Shown piece by piece: positions 10,931 through 20,633 of a stretch of 27,010 nt of DNA. The DNA comes from Welwitschia mirabilis (lineage: Eukaryota; Gnetophyta; Gnetopsida; Welwitschiales). The notes under the pieces are model-generated. The model made no database searches, was not told the DNA's origin, and saw only the letters and a list, made by a program, of their open reading frames with translations. A program made the translations under genes and the position numbers. The stretch is from assembly GCA_051453625.1 (NCBI GenBank), contig JBOZIK010000001.1:127726700-127753709 (forward strand), given 5' to 3'. Each line of letters begins with the position of its first letter. Position 1 is the first letter of the stretch.

Positions 10931-12321
10931 AGCTAGGGATAGGTGAAATAGACATGGAATTTATAGTTTAGTTAAAAGAAATAAAGGTTGATTTAAAGAT
11001 TTTTTAGATCAAACAAATATCCTCTAATGACTCATAAATCAACATATCAGGTAGATCGAGATTCACTTAAGCCTAAAATTATGAATGATTTTCTTTACTA
11101 TTACTTTCTAGGTATAAGTATACTACAATGACTTGAACAATTTCACTTAATACACATTTTCCAAACTAAATTAAGTTCTTTTGATACTTAAATAAGAAAT
11201 GATATCCAATTATAACAACTTGCCTATGCCTCCTGCTACTCCTTCCACTCATTAAAAAAATCCAAACATTGCCTTTTTAACTTAGGACCCTCTTAGATAA
11301 AGATGAACATTATGAGCATAGGTAAGGCTTATTTCTAGATTTTTATTTAAATTGTTTACACTCCTAACCTTTTTTCCTACAATACAGTTTTTGAATAATC
11401 AATGCCTTAGATGACATTCTCCTAAAAATGAAAGGATTCAATTTAGTTATGAAGAAATTTCATCCTACTTTGGTCCTATAGTTCATCACTCATGTATAAA
11501 GTATTTATGAATTTAAGTTATTAAGCTACGTTCTACCCTAACTAATGAGTCCAATAGTATGATGCATCCTTAGGGAAGTTTGGAGGTTAAATACATGAGC
11601 TAGAGTAATGTATATGATAAACTGAAGGTAGCAATCTAGCTCTAAGCCTCTCTACTCTCTCCTTTGATGATGATTACCTAAAAAGATGTGGATCCTAGGA
11701 TGACTTAGTTAATTAAAACTTTTGAGAATCCCATGATGCAGAGATTGGAATTCGTACTAACTCCTTACATTTATTATATTTACTTCCTCCCATAGAAACT
11801 TTTAATCAGAGGATGTCTTAAAGAAAGAACAAGTATACAAGCTTTTTTTTTTGAGATTTTATGAGATTGAGTATTAGTCAATTTTATCTTTCCTCTTTAG
11901 TTGCTATCTATTTGGATTTATCTGCTTTTAACAAAAATAAATGTATTTTCTTATTAGAACTCTCTTATTGAAGGGAAAAAATAAAAGAACTATTAATAGT
12001 TACATTATAAAATAAAAATAATTTTATTATAAGCATTAGCTTCTTTTATTATAATACTTATTTTTGTTATGTTAAATTATAAAAGTCAACTGAATGTTAA
12101 GTGATTTTATCTTTACAAAAATTTATTGCTTCAAGATAAGTAGAAGAAAGATACATTTATTTAAATGTTCTAAATGTTAAAACAAAATAATGATATCTTG
12201 TGTAATATTTGTTTTTCCTTTTGATGTTCACTTAGCTTGAAGAAAATATTAGAGGCTAACCACTTCTCATATGGCACCTAGAGAGTGATTATATTCTTTA
12301 TAATTCCAAGCTAAAGAGCCT
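10931..12321. other. Unassigned part of element A 3' region
   Basis: No solid feature. On the plus strand at about 11400-11520 a broken frame reads KMKGFNLVMKKFHPT and continues to FKLLSYVLP. This faintly resembles the domain called putative plant transposon protein in plant retroelement ORFs, which would mean a fragment inserted in the opposite sense. I do not regard this as established. Confidence 0.25.
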
Positions 12322-12435
12322 TTATTTTAAGAAATATTTTTGCAACAAGAAGAGTGCAACCACTGCCATAGAAATAAAGACCCACAGAGTTATAACCCAA
12401 ATCATGGCTAGCTGATCTCTTGACACAATTCTCAT
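12322..12435 (-). CDS. Small ORF with one hydrophobic segment (37 codons)
   Basis: An unbroken minus-strand frame from ATG to TAA encodes 37 residues. A short charged N-terminus (MRIVSRDQ) is followed by about 22 hydrophobic residues (LAMIWVITLWVFISMAVVALF) and a basic tail ending YFLK. This is the pattern of a single membrane-spanning peptide. The ORF lies about 0.6 kb after the integrase end, before the hairpin array. A diverged copy of the same DNA, from about 12470 to 12345, lies at about 19010-18905. It may be the surviving C-terminal end of a longer envelope-like protein or a free small peptide; an earlier in-frame stop cannot be told from decay. It is also short enough to be chance in AT-rich DNA, where hydrophobic codons are common. 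Confidence 0.35.
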   Translation of the reverse strand: MRIVSRDQLAMIWVITLWVFISMAVVALFLLQKYFLK

Positions 12436-13049
12436 AACTACCTTATTACACTACCAAAGGCTCCTCTCGAGAATATTTACCCTAGTGTACTAATGGTAGG
12501 ACATTATTCTTTTTTAATTTTTTTATCTTTATTTCTTTTTCTATAATAAAATGAATGATTGCATATGTACATCTATTTTCCTTTATCATTTAGTCATTCT
12601 TATCATTTATAACTTCTTCCTTCTCAAAGTCTTACTAATTCTTATGAGAGATACTTTTACTTGTCAAATAAAAATTCTTATAATCTAAATAACATTCATT
12701 TTTCTTTCTTAAAAGTTAAACCTTATAGCCTTTTATTTATTTATTTATTCAATATTACTTCTAATTTTTACTATATTTATAATAATAAATATTATTATTT
12801 AAAAAATATAGGACTATGAAAAAAGAAGTATGGGTAGAATTCTTTTCAATTTATAAGTTTGTGCAATTTCTTTTAAGAGTGAAATTTCTTCTATATAAGT
12901 CTTGATTCTATGACTATTGACTTATGACTATTGACTTATTATGTATTTTTAGTTTCTTCATTAAATACTTCTATTTCTTCATTAGGTAAATTTTTTGTTA
13001 AAGAATATGATTTAATCCATTTTTATGTGTACTTTTATTTAAAGATATA
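12436..13049. other. Spacer between small ORF and integrase of element A
   Basis: Extremely AT-rich, with TTTATTTATTTATT-like runs near 12735. No open frame. The part next to 13049 may hold the eroded C-terminal end of integrase. Confidence 0.5.
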
Positions 13050-14100
13050 TATTTAAGATAAAAAAATTTATCTCAAATTTTAAAATTAGTTTTTTGAACA
13101 TTTTGGTTGTGCCACTTTTTTACTTGTTTTTGAATTAATTCTTTTCTTATTAAGGCTGCTCTTCTATCTTCATCTAATATATTCATTTTTTGGATCCATT
13201 CTTTTTGAGCTTTATCTAGATCATGATCTAATTATTTAGCTAGTTTATAGGATGTTAATCTTAATTCAATAAGCAAGGTTGCTTTTTTACTAACTCATAG
13301 GATGTGAAACTTATACTATTTTGCAAGTTATCTCATAGGCCCATAAAGCTTTAGTAAGTTTATATGCCTAGTTAGTTCTTTTAGTGTTTACTATTTTAGT
13401 TAGAATTTAGTTCAATTTCCTATTTGTGGCCTTAGCCTAACCATTAGCTTAGGGGTGGTAAGTAGAAAAGCGTTTATGATGGAATCCATAGTTAGACAAA
13501 GATTTTTCAAAGGCTTGACTAATGAAAATGGATTCCTCTATCTAATATAAGACTCCTTGACATACCAAATTGGTGAAAGACATTTCTAGATAAGAATTTA
13601 ACTATGGCTTTAGTAAAATAGTTAGGAATAGCCTCATCTTTATCCTATCTAATCAAATAATCCACACAGACTACAATTTATTCTTTTTCATAAGACTTTG
13701 GATTAATGGAATCAACGAAATCTATCCCCCAAATATTAAAAGATTATAAAGCTTGAATCCATTGTTAGAGTATTTTCATTACCTTTGATCATAATCTCTC
13801 TATTTGATACTTGTCACATCCTTTAGTATGATTAAAAGAGTCTTTAAATAGAAAAGGACAATAATATCCTAAATTTGTAATTTTTATTGTTATTATTTTT
13901 TCTCCATAATGACCTCCTTTTTCCTCTGCATGAAAAGTTTGTAGAAGTTCTCTCTGATCAGGCTCTTTAATACATCTTCTAATGACATCATCCTCATAAA
14001 ATTTGAAGAGGATCTTATTCTTCCATATATAATTTATTACTTCTTTTAATAACCTATTTTTCTCATAATAGTTTAAGCAATAAGGTACGTTCTTACTCAT
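13050..14100 (-). pseudogene. Element A integrase, broken
   Basis: Integrase would join element DNA to the chromosome. The N-terminal zinc-binding part is in an intact 103-codon frame (14100-13789). Its first His is in FHAEE, the second in KGGHYG, and CDKYQ has the first Cys while the second is replaced by Tyr. The catalytic core follows with stops. The first Asp is in WGIDFV (13720-13722) and the second in LDRG (13540-13542). The third acidic residue, expected after YHP..ANG, is Lys (AAG, 13431-13433), a G-to-A change. A frameshift lies between the second Asp and that position. The C-terminal part (LDKAQKEWIQ to KKWHNQN, about 13230-13070) is recognisable from Athila/Tat-like integrases. With the altered Cys, the lost Glu, several stops and one or more frameshifts, it cannot be active. 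Confidence 0.88.
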
Positions 14101-14149
14101 TAAGAAGTTAGCAATATCTAGAAACTAAGGGGTTTGTTGTAAACTTACT

Positions 14150-14770
14150 AAATGCTTATTAAGAAAACTATTTTGGGTATCTACTTATTCAATCCTGTTA
14201 GGAAATTCCAATCTAGACAGATGATCAGATACCACATTATCTATTCCCTTTTTATCTATTGTCTTTTGATCAGATTCTTACATCAAAAGTATTCATCTTA
14301 TTATTTAAGCACTTGATTTCTTTTTATTTATTATAAATCATATAACATTATGATTCATATGAATTTTAATCTCATAACCCAAGACATATTGCCTAAACTT
14401 ATCTAAGTATACCAGTATGGCTAGCATCTCTTTTTTTTTGGTAACTATGTAGTTTTGTTGTGTAAAATTGAGATTCTTACTTATGTAAGTGATAGCATAG
14501 GATTTATAGCATCAACAAAATATTATGAAATATTAGTTATAATTTGGAATGTTTTATTGAAATCTATGTTTCATAAAATAGAGGCTTCAACTAACTTGTT
14601 TTTAAGAATTTGAAAAGTTTTTTGGCATGCTTAGATTCATTCATGAGGCATAATGTTTAGTAAAATATTACTTAATGGTTTAGAAATTTTACTAAAATTA
14701 GAAATGAATCTTCTATAATACCTTACATGACCCAAAAATTATCTTAGTTCTCTTAGTTTAGTTAGTAAAG
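14150..14770 (-). pseudogene. Element A RNase H and RT-RNase H connection, broken
   Basis: RNase H removes the RNA strand during reverse transcription. The minus-strand translation shows the connection start (YYRRFISNFSKISKPL, about 14730-14675), then KLVEASIL and INPMLSL. KKEMLAI carries the catalytic Glu, after a run of nine A where the frame slips. KFRQYVLGYEIKIH follows. SDHLSRLEF ends the domain with its last Asp. The expected Asp in the TDH position is Asn (MNHN). Stops occur at several Trp and Gln positions. It follows RT directly, as in all Ty3/gypsy polyproteins. Confidence 0.85.
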
Positions 14771-14772
14771 GA

Positions 14773-14782
14773 NNNNNNNNNN
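14773..14782. other. Assembly gap, 10 N
   Basis: Short run of N near the end of the element A reverse transcriptase coding remnant. Confidence 0.95.
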
Positions 14783-15490
14783 TGATGATATTAATCTTTT
14801 TCTTAGAAATTTTAATCCCTCTTACTAATATCCTATGGTCTAAAACAATTCCTTGAGCCACCATGAGATGACTTTTATACAAGCTTAATTTTAAATTCTT
14901 TTCTTCACACTAAGTTATTATAGCTTTTAGCCTTTTTAAAGCTTCCTTGAATTTATTTTCAAAGATTTAGAAGTTATCTACAAAAACCTCGACTAACATT
15001 CCTATCATATTTTGAAAAATACTATTCAATAGCTTTTGAAAAGTGGCTAATTCATTATGTAATCCAAAAGGTAAAACTTTAAAGGCATAGGTACCCCATT
15101 GATAAGTAAAAATAGTTTTTTCTTAGACTTCAAGAGCTATTCGAATTTGATTATACCTACTATGACCATCCAAAAAATTGTAAAATTTATGACTAAAAAT
15201 TCTTTTCAAAACTTAATTCAAAAAGAATAAAGAAACGTGGTCCTTATACATAGTAGCATTATAAAATCTATGCAAACTCTCCATTTATCATTTTTCTTAG
15301 AAGCTACTATTACAAGACTTACCCATTCTGAATTAGAAGTAGGGTAGATGAATCCTACTTTTATTAGTTTTAAAATTTCTTCTTGATTACATCTTGCATA
15401 TGAGAATTGCATCTCCTTTCTAGTTTTCTCATAGGATTTACTATTATATCTAAATATATTTTATGCTAAACTATTATAGGGTCTATTCCT
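14783..15490 (-). pseudogene. Element A reverse transcriptase, broken
   Basis: It would copy element RNA into DNA in the Gag particle. Reading the minus strand from about 15490: PMRKLERR, then EEILKLIKVGFIYPTSNSEW (conserved entry to the fingers), DKWRVCIDF (about 15270), a frameshifted stretch, WGTYAFKVLPFGL (about 15090-15060) and ATFQ. The catalytic box FVDN at 14984-14973 has the second Asp of the usual F/Y-x-D-D changed to Asn, a G-to-A change. Then come CEEKNLKLS and GIVLDHRI near 14830. At least one stop lies directly after the catalytic box. The VLPFGL variant differs from MPFKFY in element B, supporting two lineages. Confidence 0.9.
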
Positions 15491-15829
15491 GTAATGTCTT
15501 CATGAGTTTAAATAAAAGCATTAGTTAGTTTAGCCAACATCCTTTCCAATTTTATCTTTTTAGAATGAGTTAAATTTCTATTTATAATTAAATACCTATT
15601 TTTTTGAATTTTAATATATTTCGAGTCTTCTTCAAGAGAAGGTTTCTCAAGTTTTCTTTTTCTACTAGTTCAATAGTCAAGGATTTATTTCTTCTTTTAA
15701 CCTCTTGTTCTTCTAATAATTATTGAGATTATTTTATTAGGATCATGTTAGAACTATTCCCTTTATTAGTAGAGAAATGTTTAATTTCTACCTCATCAAA
15801 TATTTTGATTTACTACACTAGATCGCTTA
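15491..15829 (-). pseudogene. Element A protease-RT linker
   Basis: Coding remnant between the protease and RT in the same orientation. Lys/Glu-rich and broken by stops. No separate domain recognised. Confidence 0.5.
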
Positions 15830-16200
15830 GACTAATTTTCGTTACTTCCTTTCTAAGATAAATAGTTGCATTAACTATTTTCATCCAAGATCTTCCTAGG
15901 ATGATAAGACAAGTATTTCATTTTGTCTTTATGACCACTAAATCCACTAGATACTAGAATCCTTGAAGTTTTATTAATGTATTATACATTATTTCCTCTA
16001 GCTTGACTGTAAAACCATCTATCATGTAAACTTATTCATTATATAGAGTTAATTGAAAACTTTCAAGTTGTTTAGTATGTCATGGAAAATGAGATTAATA
16101 CTCATCCATAAATCCACCAAAGCTTCTATTCTATATAGAACTTTAACAATTACATCTATTACTAGTATTCCAAGGTCACTATACTTCTTAATTTAATTTT
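15830..16200 (-). pseudogene. Element A aspartic protease, broken
   Basis: It would cut the Gag-Pol polyprotein. The minus-strand translation shows VLYRIEALVDLWMSINLI. The Asp at 16114-16112 occupies the catalytic place, but the usual S/T-G-A after it has become L-W-M, so the active site is lost. Further on, DGFTVKLEE, LVDLVVIK and LIILGRSWM (about 15905) match the order of strands and the hydrophobic-hydrophobic-Gly-Arg motif of retroelement proteases. It lies between the gag linker and RT in the expected order. Confidence 0.75.
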
Positions 16201-17960
16201 CTTATAGAGCTTGATTAGAGGCCTAAGATACTTGAAATCTTGCAGTTAATTCTTTTACTGATTGTTTGTTAGTAGTTTTATCTTTCTTTTTCTTACTTCC
16301 CTCTTTACTACATAACTTATTCATTTGATTCTAGTGTAAGGGAATGCCTTTCAACATTTTTACTAAGGGTAAGATAACTGAGGTGTTTTCTAGAGCTCTG
16401 ATAAGGTATTTAACACTCTTTTCTTCTTGCTTTAAAATATTTTTTGTTATCTTATTTCTGATTGGAAATGGTATAGAATCATTTATTTCTCCTTTTGTTG
16501 AACTATTTTCAACTATACTTTCATTTTCCTTGGTTTTCTTCTATTTTTTAGGAGGTAAAATATGGCTTATACTTGATCTAGTTCTAAAAACTTTATAACT
16601 AGCTTCTCTTAAACTTAGTTGGGGTTATGCAAGTATAGATAGTTATATAGTTTTTTTCCCTTTATCTCATTATTGATGGTGACTAGATTTTCCTTTTCTA
16701 TTTCTTCAATTCCTAAAATAATCATATCTATTTGATTGCCTAAATCTATCTATTAGGGTTTTTTTTTCTTGCCTTCCCATTTTTTGGTTTGGTTAGGATA
16801 CAATTTTTTTTTATTTGAGAATCATTGTTAGGATTATAATCAATTCTATTAATATCTAACCATTCCATAAGACCTATCATCCACAAACATTCTGTAGGAT
16901 GATGATTCTCCTCATTATAGTATTTATAGGTTTTACTTCTTCATCTTATTTTAATCTATTAATTTTACCTATTAGAGATCCTATTCTTTTATTAGTTTCT
17001 TCTAGTATGCTTTCATGCTTAATCTCTATTTACTTTTATAATATAACTTTATTAATCTTTCCCTTACCCTTTTCTTTATTTTGAGAACATCCCTGACTCA
17101 TTCTATATAATTTGTCTATTCTAGTTTTAATCTCTTGGTTACTATCATTCCTAATGCTATCCCCATGAATAATATTTACCTCTTTCAATGAATTACTCTA
17201 TATATCTTTTAATAAGGGTCTTATTCATTTTCTAAGGGTTATCCCATGGTTTGAACATATTACTACCAAAAAAATCTAATATCTATCCATGAATTCACCA
17301 AATTTCTCATGTTCTTTTTGTTTGACATTCAAAATTTGATCTCTTAGATATCTAATGACTTATATAGGTTAATATTTATTCAAAAATACTAACCTTATAA
17401 AGTTTTAAGTTTTAGAAGTATAGTTTGGAAATTTTTGAAACCATAACTAAGCATCTCCATTTAAGAAACAAGAAAATATCTTAAGAAATTTAAGTTAACT
17501 TCTAAGTAGTTAGCCTTTCAAAAAGAATCAAATAAACTCAAATGGATCATAGGTTATTTATTTTTTCTACCTTCAAAAGTGGTGGTATTAGTATTATTTA
17601 TATTTCTTATCTTATTATAAGTCTTCAAGACTATAGGATCTATAGAATTAGATGTATGAGATGTATAATGATCAATACACAAAGGAGTAGAGGAGTAGAA
17701 TTGACTGCTTCTTCTTCATTCTAATATAATCTTTCTAATTCTTACACTTTATCTTTTTCTTTTTTTTATCTGTGTTTGAATAAATATGTTTATCTTATAT
17801 TGTAACTTCATTTAGTCTCTTTTAATGTTTTTATATCTTTTACAAAGTTATAGGTGTTAATTTATGTTATTTTTGTATTGTTGGTTGCTTCATCTAATTT
17901 TTATTTCTTAGGGTTTTAAGCATATCATCCCTTTTCATCCCTCCATCTTACATAATTATC
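16201..17960 (-). pseudogene. Element A gag and gag-protease linker, broken
   Basis: Gag forms the particle and binds the RNA. From about 17540 the minus strand reads DPFEFI, then FLNGDA then LWFQKF, and LRDQILNVKQKEHEKFGEF (about 17350-17290). This is the plant Ty3 Gag core pattern of a WF/LF motif and a Gln-x(n)-Glu-x-F helix. A zinc knuckle lies at 16928-16887: in C-x2-C-x4-H-x4-C the last His and Cys remain, but both first Cys are Tyr, which needs G-to-A changes. After it, to about 16210, comes a Lys/Glu-rich linker containing a fairly open stretch (about 16600-16340). The N-terminal start is not clear; it should lie near 17700-17950. Many stops are present. Confidence 0.8.
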
Positions 17961-18006
17961 TTTTCTCAAAAAGGCCTTTATCACTTCTGACAAAAGGATA
18001 GAGATA

Positions 18007-18023
18007 CCCTTCTTCTAGTGCCA
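18007..18023 (-). promoter_or_regulatory. Element A primer-binding site, tRNA-Asn type
   Basis: The minus strand reads TGGCACTAGAAGAAGGG, two bases after the LTR end. It matches TGGCGCTAGAAGGAGGG, the complement of the 3' end of plant tRNA-Asn(GUU) with CCA as I recall it, at 15 of 17 bases. Both differences are G-to-A, one of them in a CG. The place and match fix the element's orientation. Confidence 0.85.
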
Positions 18024-18025
18024 AA

Positions 18026-18888
18026 TAACAACTTAAAATTTAACTTAAAATACTATAAAATAGTTAAATATTTTTAAAATATTCTTAAAAAACTATTATA
18101 TTAACAAGATGCTAAAAATATAACTAAATTACAACAACTATATATAGACTTTAATCATTAATAATTTTTATATAGAGATTTCTTTTTATTTTTTACTTTT
18201 GACTTCAAATAAAGGCTTTTCTTATTTGATTAGGATACATGCTTTGTTATGAATAACTATTCTTGACAAAAATATATTTTAATAGTAACTCTACTTATAA
18301 ACAACAATTTATAGGATATGGGAAAATAAATGAACTAGAACAAAGAAAATGTAGCCAGATTATATGCATCAATTATTTCTAATGGATACACTATCTTAAT
18401 ATTAACTCCAGCTATCATTAATATTAAGAGTAAGAAAAGACAACATGCAACTTTTTTAAAATACACACTTCAGCAACATTAGGTTCTTTTCCAAATGTAT
18501 TATTTGTAAAGAAAATGAAGTGATTAGCTACCTCCTATGTTCCCACAATAGGTGATGAAATTATCCAATATGATCTCTTTATCTAAGATGTGCTTTCCAA
18601 CTCTTCTCTAAGACTCTAAAAAGATCCTTTTGCCTCCTCTAATATGCTCATTTATAGATGTAGTGGTAGAGAGTTTGTTATTCCTTCTTTTGTACTACCT
18701 GTCTAGTTGTTATAACTGCTTCCTCTTTTTGTAACATAGCTCTATCTAATTGACCTGCATCACAAATTTAGCTTATAATAACACATCATATATTATAATA
18801 ATATCATAATTTTTACTAATATTTTAACATATTCTTCATTAATTTAGTAAGAGTACAACATATATGTACATCCATTTCTGAGTCATTA
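18026..18888 (-). repeat. Element A 5' LTR (right copy)
   Basis: Direct repeat of 5651-6548. On the minus strand it begins TAATGACTCAG (probably from TGATGAC) and ends GTTGTTA where the other copy has GTTTGTCA. Many differences between the copies are transitions, for example in the 18590-18725 block. The promoter should lie here, but AT richness prevents a specific TATA call. Confidence 0.9.
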
Positions 18889-18893
18889 TATTA
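18889..18893. repeat. Target-site duplication of element A, right copy (TATTA)
   Basis: Matches 5646-5650. If the LTR is taken to end at 18885 by the TG..CA rule, three bases (TTA) would separate it from the repeat. Those three bases are present in both LTR copies, so I include them in the LTR. Confidence 0.65.
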
Positions 18894-18904
18894 TTACTTC
18901 ATGA

Positions 18905-19010
18905 TGAGGGAAGTGCAATCATAGTTAGAGAAGTAAGAACCCATGAAGCATGGTCAACTAATTCCCTTATGGAGTTCTCATAGCTACTAATACTCTCAAA
19001 GATCCCTCTA
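18905..19010 (-). repeat. Diverged copy of element A small-ORF segment
   Basis: The minus strand aligns with the minus strand of about 12470-12345, with shared blocks such as TATGAGAA, CCATG and TTGCACT in the same order. By eye about 60 percent is identical. The reading frame is broken here. It lies 17 bases outside element A's right LTR, so it is not part of that copy of A. Confidence 0.55.
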
Positions 19011-19079
19011 TAAGTATGAGGTTTTAATGATTCCAATAGGCATAAGAATCAAACAATAAGATGATAATCATTTGTTAAG

Positions 19080-19400
19080 CCTTGTTCAGAAGTTAACTTT
19101 TGTATGTGGATATTCCGACTTAAAACAAGATGGACATTCCCTCTAATTGTAGGTGAAATGTATTTGTAATAGGTCTCAGGCCTATATTTCCTTATTAAAA
19201 TATGGTATACATGCCCTTTCCTTATAGGAAACATAAATGACAGTTCTTAAATGCAGTCCCGACCTATGTTAGGTGCAAACATTTATTCCTTTCTAGGATA
19301 TATGTCCTCATATTTCTAGTAATGTAGACATCTATACTACTTTGAGGGTGGACATCCATCCCCCTTAAAGTAAGGACATCATCATTTTTAAAGGCAGATG
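19080..19400. repeat. Diverged GGACAT-type short repeats with inverted arms
   Basis: Related strings recur: GTGGATATTCC (19106), TGGACATTCCC (19131), GTAGACATC (19323), GTGGACATCCATCCC (19348) and AAGGACATCATC (19372). Around 19340-19374 they form an imperfect hairpin, CTACTTTGAGGG against CCCCCTTAAAGTA. It is a small diverged array, probably in or near the outer end of the element B LTR. Confidence 0.5.
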
Positions 19401-19739
19401 TCTCCCTTTGGAACCATTGGAAAAACAATATTCTTTAGGTAAATGCGTGGCAGTTTTCAATGGCTATTTTATTTTGGCTTGCCATTCAATTACATTGGAA
19501 ATATGGATTTGATTAAAGTATTAGATTATCATGTTTTGTATTACGCTATCAAATTATGCATATTTGATAGGGTATTCTAAGTTGTTTTGTAAGTAAATAG
19601 ATAGGTAAATGCTTGGTTTCCATGATAATAAAGAGATAGAATAAAAATGACGGAAATACAAAATCTCCATGATAATTTACAAGCATTTTAAGCAAATATA
19701 AACACTTTGTATTTTTGAAGATAATTTCTTATAAACATT
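19401..19739. other. Unassigned DNA before element B LTR
   Basis: No gene or clear repeat. It may already belong to the U3 part of the B LTR, whose start cannot be set without its second copy. Confidence 0.5.
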
Positions 19740-20630
19740 AAGACTAATGCACTAACTAAATATTTATTGAAGGCTATTGTCCACCTCATCATTCGGATGA
19801 CTTTACAGATGATCATGTCAACTAGATGCTGACTGAAGTCTAACTGGTAGCTAATGTGGATCAATTATGAGATGAAATCATCTCCTCTATCATCCAGATG
19901 ATCAAATGAATGAAACTGTTGTAATGTTCATATTAAATGTTCACCAAAATTTTGCCACTTATATTTCCATTTCCTCTTTGCATGGCCATTATAGTTTATC
20001 CATATCTTTTCGTATTTACTATTATGCATTTTAATCAATAAATAGAAACCTCCCCATTGAATTCTACTTATCTTTATTTCCACTTAACATTCTCATGATA
20101 GAGGATTAAAGAGTCAGAGATCTATCCTGTAGCTCCATAGAGATATGTCCATGATGTTGGACAACATTTCCTTCATTGAGATGTTGATACTTTATAACAC
20201 AGATGCAGTTCAATTCTTAATACAAAACATTTATTTTTATTTTTTAATATGTGAATGTTTTTCTCCATTATAGCTTATGTTTCTTAAGATCCAGTGATAG
20301 TTTCTCTTGTGATATAGGTTATGAGGATAACCTTTGTCAAGGTTGTGCTTGGTTAGTTATGTTAAATGCATTGTTGTTTTATTTTCTTAGATTAGCTTTA
20401 TATAAGTGTGTTTTAATTTTCTTTCATAAATTAAAAGTGATTTCCATAGATTAGGATATAATCATATCTCTTTTGAAAGCAACTCTCTTATTTCCTACTT
20501 TGGCCTTGGATGGATTATAACATTTAGGTTAACTTCTATCTCTATTAATGTGTTGTGTTTGTGCACTATTATTTGTGATTAATAGAATACTATTTAGGAC
20601 ATAAACATTATATAAATAAGCACTACAACA
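19740..20630 (+). repeat. Element B 5' LTR (right edge certain, left edge estimated)
   Basis: Ends with ...AAGCACTACAACA at 20630, three bases before the PBS, the same architecture as element C. Shared blocks with C include CAATACAAA or AATACAAAAC then AATATGTGAATG (about 20220-20255) and CCTTTGTCAAGGTTG (about 20331-20346). Two palindromic cassettes (19788-19801 and 19889-19902) lie in its outer part. The start cannot be fixed since the 3' LTR is beyond the window. Confidence 0.65.
19788..19902. repeat. Palindromic ATCAT-YCRG-ATGAT cassettes in element B LTR
   Basis: ATCATTCGGATGAC at 19788-19801 and ATCATCCAGATGAT at 19889-19902. The second has perfect 6-bp arms around CA. A partial copy, AGATGATCATGTC, lies between them at 19808-19820. 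The same motif returns in the leader. Confidence 0.7.
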
Positions 20631-20633
20631 TCT

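Larger units (their letters stand above)
5651..18888 (-). mobile_element. Element A: complete but decayed Ty3/gypsy LTR retrotransposon
   Basis: Two direct LTR copies (5651-6548 and 18026-18888) bracket an 11.5-kb internal region. Reading on the minus strand there is a tRNA-Asn-type PBS next to the right LTR and a polypurine tract next to the left LTR. The gene order is Gag zinc knuckle, protease, RT, RNase H, integrase. Integrase after RNase H defines Ty3/gypsy. The integrase zinc-binding part (IRRCIKEPDQ, then GGHYG) and RNase H (DHLSRL) suggest an Athila/Tat-like group. The element is long because about 6.5 kb lies between integrase and the 3' LTR. A 142-bp stretch of the two LTRs differs at roughly 14 percent by eye, so the insertion is old. 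Every domain carries stops or frameshifts. Confidence 0.93.

Noticed and set aside
16344-16598. 84-codon plus-strand frame rich in Phe and Leu
   Set aside because: Antisense of the Lys/Glu-rich gag-protease linker of element A. AAA/GAA codons give TTT/TTC on the other strand.
16899-17084. 61-codon hydrophobic plus-strand frame
   Set aside because: Antisense to element A gag near the zinc knuckle.
19049-19234. 61-codon minus-strand frame
   Set aside because: Overlaps the GGACAT repeat array; repeated short DNA units explain it better than a protein.
20251-20454. 67-codon plus-strand frame with Cys and hydrophobic residues
   Set aside because: Lies inside the element B LTR. No signal-peptide logic or relative seen in the aligned C LTR.
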